Positions 1 through 10,952 of a stretch of 64,000 nt of DNA are shown piece by piece. Where the stretch lies: positions 202,377 through 266,376 of the forward strand of contig NMRB01000664.1 of the NCBI GenBank assembly GCA_002633025.1. Direction: 5' to 3'. Both the position numbers and the translations under genes were made by a program. The stretch is from Notospermus geniculatus (taxonomy: Eukaryota; Nemertea; Pilidiophora; Heteronemertea; Lineidae). Position 1 is the stretch's first letter, and every line of letters begins with the position of its first letter. The notes under the pieces are model-generated. The model made no database searches. It was given only the letters and a program-made list of their open reading frames with translations, and was not told the DNA's origin.

Positions 1-86
1 ACATCTGGTGGCAACACATGAAGTGTATCCCTCAGTTACTTCATCGTTCGCAGTTAACCTTTATGTTTGATTCCTTTATGATTTCA
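1..86 (-). mobile_element. CATAAAGG family, partial copy at window edge
   Basis: The sequence ends in CCTTTATGTTTGATTCCTTTATG, the terminal repeat of the family described at 24817, and carries the CAGTTACTTCATCGTTCGCA block in the reverse orientation. Its other end lies outside the window. Confidence 0.75.
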
Positions 87-662
87 ACTGAGTATTCTAC
101 AGACAATTAAACACTCCCAATCAGCAATTTTCTGGTACACGCGGTAAATGCGATCATGGACAGGCCATGTCATACATGTCATAATCAAGGAATAAGTGAT
201 ATGATTAGTCCAAGATAAGTGGGTTTTGTTTGTCTTCCACATTACAGAATGACGCTTAATTTGTTCAATCGAGACCACCGATAGGACAGACCTTGTGAGT
301 ATAACGAGCCTACTGCATGAGGAGTGCCCGTCTCAGAGGAATAATAGCAGAGATATCAGGCTACCAACCATGCAAATTCATGGATTAACCATGATGATTT
401 AGCCATATTGATGCACTACCACGACCCCACCACTATGGGAGCAAAAACATAAATCTGTGAGATAGAACAAAGATTTGAAGGAAGATTTTGCTTGAGTTAA
501 AATATGTTCAGCTGACTACATCGAGAAAGTCTAACGGAAATGCATAGATCATTTATGCTATTAGTTCAGATGCCAGCATTGTCAATAGTTTTGTGCATGA
601 TGACATGTATTTGTGATTTCTGTTTAAGACGCATGGCTAGGTCAATGGGGACGACAGCCGAC

Positions 663-822
663 TTTTTCAATAGGTGTCACTAGTGGTTAATACTATTGAA
701 ATGAAACTGACATCCCGGTCCTGATCAATATTTCCCACACAAAAGGCGACCATTGTATTAGGGCCGGGTTTCAGTGTGCTGCCCTCTGTCGAGCTAGGAT
801 CCCCATTTCAGTGGGGCGCAAC
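663..822 (+). repeat. Dispersed repeat H, copy 1
   Basis: CAATAGGTGTCACTA, TCCTGATCA, TTTCCCACACAAAAGGC and GTGTGCTGCCCTCT occur in the same order as at 8729-8873. Confidence 0.7.
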
Positions 823-1272
823 ACCCTGCCCTCCTTATGAACACAAAATAACCCTTGCCTGCATTTCGGACTAAGTCAAGTACATGTACACCCTAGCCAT
901 TTTTGAAAGTAGGCCATTCCCCAACAGATGTTGCAACACTAACCATTTTGTTGCTACACATAAAAGAACGAGTGGGAATATTTGATGAAGGGTTTCAATG
1001 GTATCACAGAATGAAAAGTTTAAAAGGATGGTGGCATTTTTTGCTCACCACCTGGATTTGTGTCAGCAAAGTCTTCGAAATAGGCCCGGCTGCACCAGTC
1101 ATACTTCAGGTCGACCTCGTGCTCAAGCTAACCTAAAAGTCATTCTCAACCTCAAATTGCGGTGCACCAGCTATTCTCATGCTCAAAGTCGAACTCAAGA
1201 ACGTGAATATTTGCTGCAAGAGGGGCCGTACGCTGTTACCTCAAACTCTATTTTAAGCATGACTGGTGTGTC

Positions 1273-1375
1273 AGTCTAGCCTAGTTGCTACCACTGGCTA
1301 TGTGTGGGTTGGACAGGACACCAGTCTTACTGGTATTGGGTCAGATGCTGCAGCCAGGAGAGGCATACTGAAACC
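1273..1375 (+). repeat. Dispersed repeat B, copy 1
   Basis: It shares CAGTCTAGCCTAG, GGTTGGACAGGACACCAGTC and GGATACTGAA-type blocks with 1953-2065 and 34363-34480. Confidence 0.65.
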
Positions 1376-1606
1376 ACGTATTGTGCCGCTTTAAACAACA
1401 TCATCTTCAGCTTCCTTCTCAGCCAACAAAAAGGAGGACCTGCAACCTGTTATTACAGTCTACATTTACGTTGTTTGCAGTTGAGATGAGCGTTGACAGC
1501 AGCACAAGTCCCAATAACACCAATGTAGCAACTGAATAAACAGTGGAGATTGAGGGCAAACAGGCAATACATAATGTAATATCTCGGTTGATACCATTCA
1601 CGAATG

Positions 1607-1740
1607 TCTCGTGGCGGCCGACGCAACCTTTGACCTTTAGGCAACCGCGTTTATAGGTTTACATCAGCGATCAATGTACAGCATACACCACAGCGCTAAT
1701 TCATGGTGGCGAGGTTGATCATGGTGTACGGTATCAGCAC
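1607..1740 (+). repeat. Dispersed repeat G, copy 1
   Basis: TCTCGTGGCGGC, CAACCTTTGACCTTTA and CACAGCGCTAATTCA blocks match 59143-59275 in order. Confidence 0.7.
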
Positions 1741-1952
1741 ATTTGAATGTATGCTGGACAAGACTGTTCAAATTTATCTATTTGAATGATTTAAGTTATC
1801 AATGAGGCACCGAGACTGTTAAAAGCATAAAAGAATGAGTTGAAGCATGGTACCTTACTTGATGAAGGGTCAGTAACGCTATTACAGCGCGTTGAACTTG
1901 TCAAGTGCTGCAAGGATGGCGACGATTTTTGTCAGCTAAGGATTTGACGTAC

Positions 1953-2065
1953 TAATAGTCTAGCCTAAGTGGTACCACTGGCTGGCTATGTATGGTTTGG
2001 ACAGAACACCAGTCTTATCACGTATTGGTTCCCGATTCCGCCGCTGGGGGAGGGATACTGAAGTA
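1953..2065 (+). repeat. Dispersed repeat B, copy 2
   Basis: It carries TAGTCTAGCCTAAGTGGTAC and GGTTTGGACAGAACACCAGT, and runs into the minisatellite at 2160. Confidence 0.65.
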
Positions 2066-2159
2066 TAACAATATACCCGAAGGTGGATGCAGATTTTCAT
2101 CGGCCTGGGATGAAGTTTCAGCGATATGCCGTCTAACTAACAGCAATATTGCGGAACAA

Positions 2160-2790
2160 GGGAAAGGAAAATAACAGTCAAAGGTTGAAACCTCTACCCA
2201 CAATGCAGAATACCAAGTGAAACAAGTGAAAGGAAAACAAGAGTCAAAGGTTGAAAACTCTAGCCCCAATGCAGAATACCAAGTGAAACAAGTGAAAGAA
2301 AAACAAGAGTCAAAAGTTGAAAGCTCTAGCCCACAATGTAGAATACCAAATGAAAGGAAAACAACAGTCAAAGGTTGAAAACTCTAGCCCACAATGCAGA
2401 ATACAAGTGAAACAAGTGAAAGGGAAACAACAGTCAAAGGTTGAAAACTCTAGCCCACAATGCAGAATACCAAGTGAAACAAGCGAAAGGAAAACAAGTC
2501 AAATGTTGAAAACTCGAGCCCACAAAGCAGAATACCAAGTGAAACAAGTGAAAGGAAAACAACAGTCAAAGGTTCAAAACTATAGCCCACAATGCAGAAT
2601 ACGAAGTAAAACAAGTGAAAGGAAAACAACAGTCAAAGGTTCAAAACTCTAGCCCACAATGCAGAATACCAAGTGAAAGGAAAACAACAGTCAAATGTTG
2701 AAAACTCTAGCTCACAATGCAGAATACCAAGTGAAACAAGTGAAAGGAACAGTCAAAGGTTCAAAACTCTAGCCCACAATGTAGAATCGG
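2160..2790 (+). repeat. Minisatellite, about 66-base unit, 10 copies
   Basis: CAATGCAGAATACC recurs at steps of 66, 67, 58, 66, 65, 67, 68, 57 and 63 bases. Short units lack a GAAACAAGT-like piece. The frequent multiple-of-three spacing keeps frames open on both strands, which explains the long apparent frames here; I do not call them genes. Confidence 0.9.
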
Positions 2791-3331
2791 AATACTCCTG
2801 CCACTCAAACAAAGAAACACAACCATGCTTGGAAGCTGAAATCAACATTCATATCAAACCACTCTGCCAGGGCTTATTCCCCCAATTTTCTCCCGGTGGC
2901 AGTGGCTGTTGACCCGAGTGACATGACGGATGACTACCAATAACACTCTGTAGGGCGAATGTAAACACTACAGAATACGCGGAACATTTTCTCGAAAAAA
3001 ACACTGGCTTTTTCATTGGAAGCCCATGACGTTGATGTCGACAGTGGAACACATCACATACATTTCCAGACTAACGCAATACATTAGTGGTTTGTACCAA
3101 AGTAACTCATGAAATATTTGGCCTGGTGATGCTAGAACAGCTCAATGAATTGGGACTCTTAATAACAAGGTATTGGCAGTGAGAAATATTAATGAATAGT
3201 GATATTCTTCCATACTCAACAACTGTGATCTGTGAGAACCAATGAGAAGAAATTCACATGACATTGCAAAGCACCCAGCTCCTGCCGTCCCACCTGTGTA
3301 ATATTTTTACTGCCNNCCCCCCCCCCCCCCC

Positions 3332-3511
3332 AACAGAAGATTGACGGAATGAACCGCGACGTGACAATGGCGGGGGAGACACTGATAAACACTAACTCGT
3401 CTTTCTGTTCTGTATTTGAGTGTCCACCACACAATAGAGCGGGCATTATGAAATTTACACTGATGATACTGAACCATATCACATCATGAAGTCGAACAAG
3501 TTCTTTGCTAC
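3332..3511 (-). CDS. Minus-strand exon C of the same protein, 3' end uncertain
   Basis: The acceptor is CTACACCAAAAG, with a pyrimidine-rich tract behind it. The first two bases GT complete a Gly codon started by the G left from exon B, then the frame reads SKELVRLHDVIWFSIISVNF and stays open to the 15-base C run at 3317-3331. The donor is not clear; it may be GTAAAT inside the exon or lie in the poorly assembled homopolymer with two Ns at 3315-3316. The end given is therefore only the open extent. Confidence 0.4.
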
Positions 3512-3864
3512 CTTTTGGTGTAGAGAGTTTAAAGAATAAGGAATTGAATGGAATTAAAGTTTTAACCACCAACAATGACAGACTTGACCAGTCTCCTGAA
3601 CACCCTCATCACACATCAACATACATACAAAGTTTTGCTGTTACCCCAACAAGGTTTCTTCTATTATTATCTCAAATAGTTTAACATGAATGTTTGTTGT
3701 CTTGAAGTCGTCTGTTGTAGATCAAAGGGCCGAAGTGTAAAATTTCCCTTATCTTTTGCTTGGAACAATAGTTAAAGGCAGATTTTACACTTAAGATGTT
3801 TTATGCATACGACCCCTGGTCTGATAATGCGCTACTTTGAATTTAAAACTCCCCACACGCATAC

Positions 3865-4039
3865 CTTGATACCTGAGGATCATGACATTATAGGAAATCC
3901 ATTTCTCATCAACGGGACAACCACTTTGGGTCAAAACGAAAGTACTTGGACATCTTTTTTTTAAATCCACCGTATGTTTGTCTTTCGGAAGAAAGGGGGC
4001 TGTGGATGAACAATCAAACTGAATATCCATGTGTAATTC
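3865..4039 (-). CDS. Minus-strand exon B of the same protein
   Basis: The 175-base exon has a good acceptor (GTTGTGCAG) at 4040-4041 and a donor CAAG|GTATGC at 3865. It starts at phase 0 and ends with one base of a split codon. The 58-residue peptide includes ELHMDIQFDCSSTAPFLPKD and later CPSTFVLTQSGCPVDEKW, with three cysteines, and has a protein-like composition. Exon A ends at phase 0 and exon C begins with two bases, so A-B-C splice without a frame break. The introns would be about 255 and 353 bases. Confidence 0.55.
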
Positions 4040-4294
4040 CTGCACAACACGATTAAATGGATATCGTAGACGCCTTATCCCCTCAGCCCCCTTTTCCTGT
4101 CCCTAGTGAGGGATTATCTAGGTACAAACTGAGAACAAGACTTCGAAGGGCACACAGCCACGCCTGACCACAACCATGTACATTGTATTTCTATGTGGCT
4201 ACAGTAGATTTTGGAATCTGATGAAGAATGTAAGAATGACAGCAATAAATCTTGATGGAAAGCCAACCCAGCCAAGTCTGTAAGCATCACTCAC

Positions 4295-4441
4295 GGCAAA
4301 CATCACAAATATTTGGAATATAAATAAGATGCCATTCCCAGGAATGCAATCAGATCCAGGCAATGTGTAGGAGTACTGATGACAGGCCACTGGACGGGCT
4401 ACGTCCACAGTCAAATCTTCTGCACATTTCATGTAGACCGA
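4295..4441 (-). CDS. Minus-strand exon A, unrecognised cysteine-containing protein
   Basis: The 147-base exon is bounded by an acceptor (T-rich run then GGACAG) at 4442-4443 and a strong donor GCC|GTGAGT at 4295. It is open as 49 codons, phase 0 at both ends. The peptide begins SVYMKCAEDLTVDVARPVAC and contains three cysteines (about residues 6, 20, 32) and a hydrophobic run GILFIFQIFVMFA at its end. It joins exon B in phase. I do not recognise the family. Cysteines with a hydrophobic stretch suggest a secreted or membrane protein; that is inference. Confidence 0.5.
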
Positions 4442-4941
4442 CTGTCCATAAATTTTGTAAAAAAAAATCACAAACCGTGCATCGAAAATTATTCAACTTT
4501 TCCAGGTTTGATTGACACTTCTTGTCAATATCATATTTCTTTCTGTTACATGTAGATAAATATCAGTTTTTGTGGTTTTCATAATTGGCAAAGTCAAGAA
4601 TCTGATTTTTACGCAATATTGTCACTAAAACAAAAGTCCATAATACATGGAATTGTATATACAAAATTTCAACGCAATTGCTCAAACCATTATCAAAATA
4701 TCTCTTTGTAGTTTTTGAGAGAGAAAAACACTCCCTACTGGCGAAAACACGAATCACATTGCATCGAAAATTTTACTTGGGATAGAATTTGGCGGCGTAC
4801 ACACACATATATGACATATGCAAATTACAATAGGAAAATGATCCGTCAAAAATTGAAGGCACTATCCATCTCACAGAAGAAGATTTGCGGACGCACGCAC
4901 GCACTGACAGACCACCACTAACGACGCCAAGCTCAGCTTAA

Positions 4942-5192
4942 AGGAGTTCGACGTCCAAGTTGTAAACAAACCAGTTTGTTTACAAACAGTGGTCGGCTAA
5001 CTAGTTTTATTCCTTCGTGAAGGTGGCAGCACCAGTAGCGCCCTGTGATCGTTAGACTGGTGCCCGGTCCAATGCAACTCACTCACGATATTCACGTCAG
5101 TACATGTCACTGACAATAGGTGGCAGCACCGCAGGCGTCGCGTGAATAGAGAACCAGTGAGTGAGTGTTTACAACTTGGATGTCCAGCTCCT
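4942..5192. mobile_element. TTAA-flanked inverted-repeat element
   Basis: It is flanked by TTAA at 4938-4941 and 5193-5196. Ends read AGGAGTTCGACGTCCAAGTT and a matching complement with two or three changes. There is no coding capacity, so it is a non-autonomous element of piggyBac type by target site. Confidence 0.8.
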
Positions 5193-5258
5193 TTAAGTCC
5201 TTTTGACCTATCGGCTAAGCGGGCTTAAAATATCGTAACCTGCTATATTTTACTGCAG

Positions 5259-5347
5259 CCCAAATGTGCATCTTCAAGCTGTGCACAAGCCCAATGCAAC
5301 CCAGCCAGCAATAGAGAACTATGCTGAACATTTTGTCTCCTCGCTAG
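5259..5347 (+). CDS. Candidate internal exon, + strand
   Basis: The acceptor CTATATTTTACTGCAG at 5257-5258 is strong; the possible donor is CTAG|GTACTG. Between them one frame is open, giving PNVHLQAVHKPNATQPAIEN then YAEHFVSSL. If not spliced, the frame runs on to a TGA at about 5405. It follows directly after a TTAA-flanked element. No family is recognised and no partner exon was found. Confidence 0.3.
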
Positions 5348-5900
5348 GTACTGTGGATGAAAGTTCCCTGCTGATATGTTTTAAATCATGTTCGTCCTGT
5401 TGAGGACAGCCTTAGGTAGGGTGTCGTAGGTGAGCCATTTGTTTTCTGATGCAGGCACAGATTGAGAGAGGGATGTTCAGTGTTCATAAAAGTGCCATAC
5501 ATTATGCGCTAGTGCGAAATTTTAATTTGTCGTCGGGTACAGTGGGCACGTATTTTCATATTTGTTCATGGAGTGCTCCAGGCATTCCTTATGATCTCCC
5601 TAAAACGTTCCCGAGTGAGCCATGTGAACAGCTAGATGCTTTCGTAGTACATTCGTAGTGCATTGCAACGCATGTATGGACTACGCATAGACTGCTTCTC
5701 TAATGGATGCCTTTATAACTCCGAGACAATTTCCTCTTCCAAGTGTCAAGGGCATTATACATTTACATTTAGTGGATATGCAAATCTAATGTTCGGATGT
5801 TGTTGGAGATTTCTCCGAATGGCAGTCTTGCCACGAAATCTTGATTACTCTCATTTCACAAGATGAAAACATGCCCCTCGTGACAGACAAAGGACTTTAT

Positions 5901-6155
5901 TAAAGATAATGTATCACGACTTCATTGTTTACATTCAATGTTTGTAAACATGGATGTTTACATTATGTTATTTTGGACTTTTTGGGACATGCCAACCCAC
6001 CAAAATGAATACTTCTGGAATCAACAGAATTTCTAGAGGGGCATGCCACCAACAAATTACTCATAAGACAAAGAAAGCCTGGGCATAAACAAGCAAAATT
6101 TAAATAAACAATGAATTTCGTGGCCCGCGAAAATACCCGTGATACATTATCTTTA
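5901..6155. mobile_element. TAAAGATAATGTATCACG element, copy 1
   Basis: Terminal inverted repeats TAAAGATAATGTATCACG / CGTGATACATTATCTTTA. The interior matches 60671-60924 in the opposite direction at roughly 75-80% by eye. AT flanks both sides. Confidence 0.75.
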
Positions 6156-6633
6156 ATCAGCGGTCAAAATTTGTGGTGAGGATATAAATGGATACTAGAG
6201 ACACAAATATATTGTTTTAAAAGGCAATAGAGTCACGGCTGTCCGATGTTGCTGACAAATAAGACGTCCCATACTGGTAGCCGACAAAAAAGAAGACAGG
6301 AGGATGGGACAATAAATCCTTCAAATCCATTGGAGATTTTATCACTTGGCAATAGCGGACTGTTGGTTAAACGCAATGACCATCTTATGCATTGTTTTAT
6401 TTGGATACTGGCTTTGTAATGCTATGAAAATTCTGCTAGATCGGTTCTCGATCTCGTCACTAGGGCTAGGGCCTAGCGGTGGGATCGGGAACCAATCAAG
6501 AAGTCACCATCCCAAGTCAAACCTGATCCTTACATCAGCAGGTTTCGGTGATCTGCGCCATTCCTTTTTGTTGCAATGCAGTACTGTTCATTGTAATGAG
6601 TCTCTTGAAGGCTCCATTGTATGACACAGGTAG

Positions 6634-6819
6634 TGCATTGTATATTGTACACAGTGGAAGCAGATCATACGTGAAGGCCTAATGGACGAAATTTCTCGCA
6701 TGTTTCAAGGGCATGTTTCCCTGAATGAAGGTAAAATGCCCATTGTAAAAAAAAAAGTTCCTGCAATAAAGCCACCAGTAAAAACCCACGGTAAAAATGC
6801 ACAGTTTCGCAAAGTATGA
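6634..6819 (+). CDS. Short lysine-rich open frame, possible exon
   Basis: The frame is open from a TAG at 6631 to TGA at 6817, with an internal ATG at 6682. It reads REGLMDEISRMFQGHVSLNE then a Lys/Pro-rich stretch including KKKVPAIKPPVKTHGKN. A possible donor GAAG|GTAAAA lies at 6730/6731. The other two frames are full of stops. The region leads into a mariner-type 3' end at 7045-7300, so it may be transposon-derived. Confidence 0.22.
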   Translation, partial: CIVYCTQWKQIIREGLMDEISRMFQGHVSLNEGKMPIVKKKVPAIKPPVKTHGKNAQFRKV

Positions 6820-7044
6820 ATGAAACACCAAGCTACAGTAAAAGTGTGGATGAGGCTGATTCAGCTGGAAATGTGCACAGGAAATTCAGCGAATTTGGGA
6901 TTTGTCAATATGGCTTCAAAACGTGAAATAGTCCAAGGACCATGTGCTAACCTAGGTGTAAGTTTACCAAATGAACAATTCCAAATATGAAGTCAAAAGT
7001 TCGAGGATCATCACATCGTGGTCAAAATTTGGCATAAACAATGT

Positions 7045-7300
7045 AGAGGAGGAATGTGTGTGAGTCAGTGATAATTTTGCGCGAGGTATGCAAGTGTGCC
7101 TTCAATGCCGAGGACGCCATTTGGAGCACATTTTGGAAAGAACATAAATTCTCTGCAAACTGACTCAGATGGCTAAAACTTTGCGGAATGATCATCAATA
7201 GACTGAAGTATAAATCTATCAAATTTGACGAAATTTGATGGACCGACGTAGGATTAATTAACATTTTTATGGATTCGGCTTTTGGGGGGGGCACCCTGTA
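7045..7300 (+). mobile_element. Second copy of the mariner-like 3' end
   Basis: This stretch is about 80% identical by eye to 15570-15813 and includes the CRGRHLEHI coding block (with a changed frame) and the noncoding tail. It ends with GGGGGGGCACCCTGTAT, a corrupted terminal repeat. It serves as the empty site for the insertion at 15814-16183. Confidence 0.65.
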
Positions 7301-7737
7301 TCCGAATTCAGATTCGCACGAGGTTGAAACATTCTTGATGGATGGACTCATTGAATTTTGAAAAATTGTTACATTATGGTAATCAGCCAAATAAATAGTC
7401 GTATCCATTTTGAAACAACTAGCCATTATCTTCTTCCGAGCAGTGCACATCAGTTTATCAACTTGAGGGTAAGCAGCTCACAAGATTGGCGATTATTAAT
7501 GATCAATAAAAATAAATCCTTCGGGAGAGAATCTATATTGCTTCTTTAACTGGTCATTGATTCTGACCAATGGAAATTGAGGTTTGTGGTGAAACATGCT
7601 GAATGAGCAATTGCAGATTGATTTCAAGAAATCTGTTGGAAGTAATAACAATTTCTCCCAAGAAAATCACTATCGAGATTGAACAAGCAAGGCAAAGTAA
7701 CAGAGAGTACCCGGAATGGTTTGCTGTCGGGATCGAT

Positions 7738-8290
7738 ATTTCAAATCAGCATTAGCACCATGTCACATCTGTGGCCATAAGTGAGAAGATACTCGTACTA
7801 AACAGAGTAGAGTCTTAGGACGTCAGAGATAGATTTAAGTGGCGTTTGGAAATATCTATATGCTTCAGAAACCAGGAGTCAGCAGCTAGTATCAGGAGGA
7901 AAGCATTTAAAACAAATGTGAGTCTTTAGTTCTTTATGGGTGATGGAGTAGAGAAGTTTGTTTTGAGAACTCCCTGCATAACCAGATTCAGAATTACTGA
8001 CAACGCTTCAGGTAGCATGCCTTGACTCCGACCGTACCCTTAGAAGAGAAGGTATTCAAATCAGCATTAGGACCATGTCACATCTGTGGCCATAAGTGAG
8101 ACTATACTATACAGAGTAGAGTCTTAGGACGTCAGAGATAGATTTAAGTGATATTGGAAATGTCTATATGCTTCAAAAACTAGGAGTCAGCAGCTAGTAT
8201 CAGGAGGAAAGCATTTAAAACAAATTTGAGTCTGTAGTTCTTTTTGGGTGTTGGAGTAGAAAAGTTGTTTTGAGAACCTTCTGCATTTAA
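7738..8290 (+). repeat. Tandem duplication, period about 311
   Basis: Blocks such as GTCACATCTGTGGCCATAAG and GGAGTCAGCAGCTAGTATCA occur in both halves with small indels. Confidence 0.85.
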
Positions 8291-8728
8291 ACCACAATAG
8301 CGACCACGCTTCAGGCAGCAGACCTGTGAAAGGAATCGAAGTCCCCTGGAATCAGAGTACGATCTTATTGTTCAGCGATGGATTAGAATATATGGCTAGA
8401 GAGACCATGACGATTAGAATATAACCGTACAATATCGGGCTATTGTTTGGCGGACTTGCATTCCTAGGACGCTGATTCCTGCCACACCTGATGTAACGTT
8501 TTTCAGCATGGCCATTTTTCTGTGTGATTCCCATTGTTCGGAACACACTGGGAACACTCACTGTTTCTCTGTGTGTCGTTCATTGCTTATTCCACCAATC
8601 TATTGCAATGTCACATTGGCACACGGGCTTCACAGAAAGACGTAAATACACCGATATCCTCAGCAGAGAAATATTCAAAAGAAATTGAGTCCATTTTTAC
8701 ATCCAGAATGAGGAACCTAACTCACTAC

Positions 8729-8873
8729 CCCAATAGGTGTCACTACTGGTCAAAACTATTGAATTGAAAGGGACATTCAGGTCCTGATCAGTTTCCCACA
8801 CAAAAGGCATCCATTGTATAGGACCTGATTACTGTGTGCTGCCCTCTATCACAGTTATGATTCCCGTTATTCA
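8729..8873 (+). repeat. Dispersed repeat H, copy 2
   Basis: It aligns with 663-822. It ends shortly before the exon candidate at 8939. Confidence 0.7.
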
Positions 8874-8938
8874 CAGTCAGTAATTGACAGTGGTATAATA
8901 ATGCTTACTGGACAAGACTGTTCATCTCTTCTGCACAG

Positions 8939-9109
8939 GCATCATCCATCGAAGAGTGGAGAAGTAAAAGCTCAACAGAAAACAACAAAAATAGAAAACA
9001 ACAAAACTTTTCTCCACAAGACTTAGAAAACCACTTTACACTTGTGCCGTTCGCTGACTTGCCAAGTGCCACCACAGATATTGAGGAAACAGAATCTGCA
9101 CATCGATAA
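8939..9109 (+). CDS. Candidate terminal exon or coding relic, + strand
   Basis: After a pyrimidine-rich acceptor (CATCTCTTCTGCACAG) the frame runs 56 codons to TAA at 9107. The peptide begins ASSIEEWRSKSSTENNKNRK and later reads LENHFTLVPFADLPS and TTDIEETESAHR. It is polar with a short hydrophobic core and looks protein-like. The bases just before it (CTGGACAAGACTGTTCA) recur at 1755-1771, so the acceptor itself may be repeat-derived. It could be a last exon or part of a transposon protein. Confidence 0.35.
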   Translation, partial: ASSIEEWRSKSSTENNKNRKQQNFSPQDLENHFTLVPFADLPSATTDIEETESAHR

Positions 9110-9240
9110 ACGATGAACCACTGTTGAAAAATCCACTGCAGGCGTATAGCACTCAGCAATGTCAATGATTTGCAGGAGAGAAATTTACCGAACGGAAAAA
9201 CTTTGAACCACTGTCTTGTCATACTGGAGAGGAAGACACA

Positions 9241-9410
9241 AAATGGGTTTTAACGTCAAGAAAGAATAAAAAGATACAGCGATAAAACCTGTATCAGCTA
9301 TTTCACAATACCATAGAGAATCAACAGCTGAAAAAACTAAAACAAGCTGTTGGGAACGTTTTGTGAAAAACGAGTTTTTCAAAATTATGTACATGTATAA
9401 AATATACAGC
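9241..9410 (+). repeat. Dispersed repeat E, copy 1
   Basis: GGTTTTAACGTCAAGAAAGAAT, ATAAAACCTGTA and TTTTGTGAAAAAC blocks recur at 20470 and 57838. Confidence 0.65.
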
Positions 9411-10099
9411 TCTGGAAAAAATCATTAGACCACCTCTGGTTGACTCACTCGTTTTCCATTAAAATAGGTCCCACACACTCTCCAATCGTTCTGTATATAC
9501 TGATTTATTTTGTTGGTTAAATTGTTCAGACTTCACCAAGACAATACAAAACAAAGAAATTGACGTGCCATAGTGAAGAAACAATGGAGCTGTTTGAAGG
9601 ACCTTGTCAAAAGTTCTGACAAAAAGGAAGGACCTGAAGTGCATATATTTACTGTGTAAACAGCTATCCACTTCACATCGCTTCTAATCAAACCTGAATT
9701 CGTCAAGCAGCATTTTATAGTATCATACGGACTTTATGCTTACAATTACTACCAAAGTCCTGTTTTTTCAAGGTAATGAGTATGCTTAAATACAGTGTGG
9801 CAAAAAGGGTGAAGAAATTTTTTGAGGGACCTATTTAATGGGAAATGAGAGGGAATAACAGACAAAGTGGTAATAATTTTTTCCTGAGCTGTATGTGTAG
9901 ATGCATAAAAATATTCGTCAACAAAATAAAGGTATTAAATGGCTAACAAACCAACCTTTACAGGCGTTCGTATGATGGACAGACCACCATCCAACGACCC
10001 CAATCACAGCATAAGCACTGCTGAGCCTAGACCACAGAGTAGTCTCTACATCTGACGATTTAAGAGACTACTGTCGCCCTCTTGATTCTGGCTGTGATT
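9411..10099. other. No gene recognised
   Basis: AT-rich sequence with stops in all frames and no clear inverted repeat. It separates the exon candidate at 8939 from the promoter-like segment. Confidence 0.5.
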
Positions 10100-10188
10100 C
10101 GTCGGAATACGTCCAATCAGAATACGAATCTTCTCTAATGACGTATATATCGGCGGCAGGTATTCCCCAAAGAAGCCAAGTTTCCAAG
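10100..10188 (+). promoter_or_regulatory. Promoter-like segment: CCAAT box, CRE-like site, TATA-like site
   Basis: CCAATCAG (10113-10120) matches the NF-Y box. TGACGTAT (10139-10146) resembles a CRE, and GTATATAT overlaps its end. These precede an ATG in good context (CCAAGATGGCG) that opens a short exon. AAGATGGCG is also the YY1 core and occurs in dispersed repeats here, which lowers confidence. Confidence 0.3.
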
Positions 10189-10233
10189 ATGGCGTCTGGC
10201 GTCCAACATTTCTCGCTTCGAACATTCAGCGAG
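10189..10233 (+). CDS. Candidate first coding exon, 15 codons
   Basis: The exon begins at ATG in strong context and encodes MASGVQHFSLRTFSE, ending at GAG|GTAATG, a usable donor in phase 0. It sits just after the promoter-like segment. I found no downstream exon that must join it, so the gene is unproven. Confidence 0.3.
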
Positions 10234-10952
10234 GTAATGCAACGAATGTCAGCGAGATAAACACTCAGTGACCTATCCCAGCGATGTTTTGTGTCATTAG
10301 CTAAACATCCTGGGGATAGTCCGTTGAAGAAACCACCCTGCTATCTCATTTCGACTCCTGTAGCTTGCCGTTATAGCGCTGCACACAGATGTACACGATG
10401 TAGGCATGATGTACAGGTCTGCTAACTGATGCGCGCGCATCCTGCCTGGTAGGAATTCCGACCACACTTCCGGTTTCGAGACCCCGACACCAGTTCCTAA
10501 CGTGCTGCACTGTGGAACTGGATACCGGTTTATGCTGAGCCTTGCGACCAAGCAAGCTAAAAAGGCTGTGTGTATATGACTGATGACAAGCGAATGCATT
10601 TTAATGACCAAATCAATATTGTCTGATGATGCGTCTAGATTGTTTTATCTTCACTTATTCATGATATTGAGAGTACTGATAACATAGTATCGGCTATTGA
10701 AAATCCATACCCTCAATCTTGCATAACACAAAGGTATTCGAAGCAAGAAGTCGACAGTGGTGATTTATCCGAATGACAGCAATTTTCACATTTGCGCTGA
10801 GGTGTTACGCCGCATGCTGCAGCAGGTTTGCCAACCGCTGTGCTGGCGCAAGGTGATCTGCAAGGAGGGCTGCATGGCGGAAATTTGATACACATCAGAC
10901 ACCGTCCAAATTTACACAAAACACAAATATCAAGCAAATGCGCTCTTCATTA

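Noticed and set aside
2170-2790. CRISPR-like array of spaced repeats
   Set aside because: The units are contiguous with no variable spacers, and the genome is metazoan.
2018-2912. Frames of 79-117 residues on both strands
   Set aside because: They lie in the 66-base minisatellite and exist because the period is a multiple of three.
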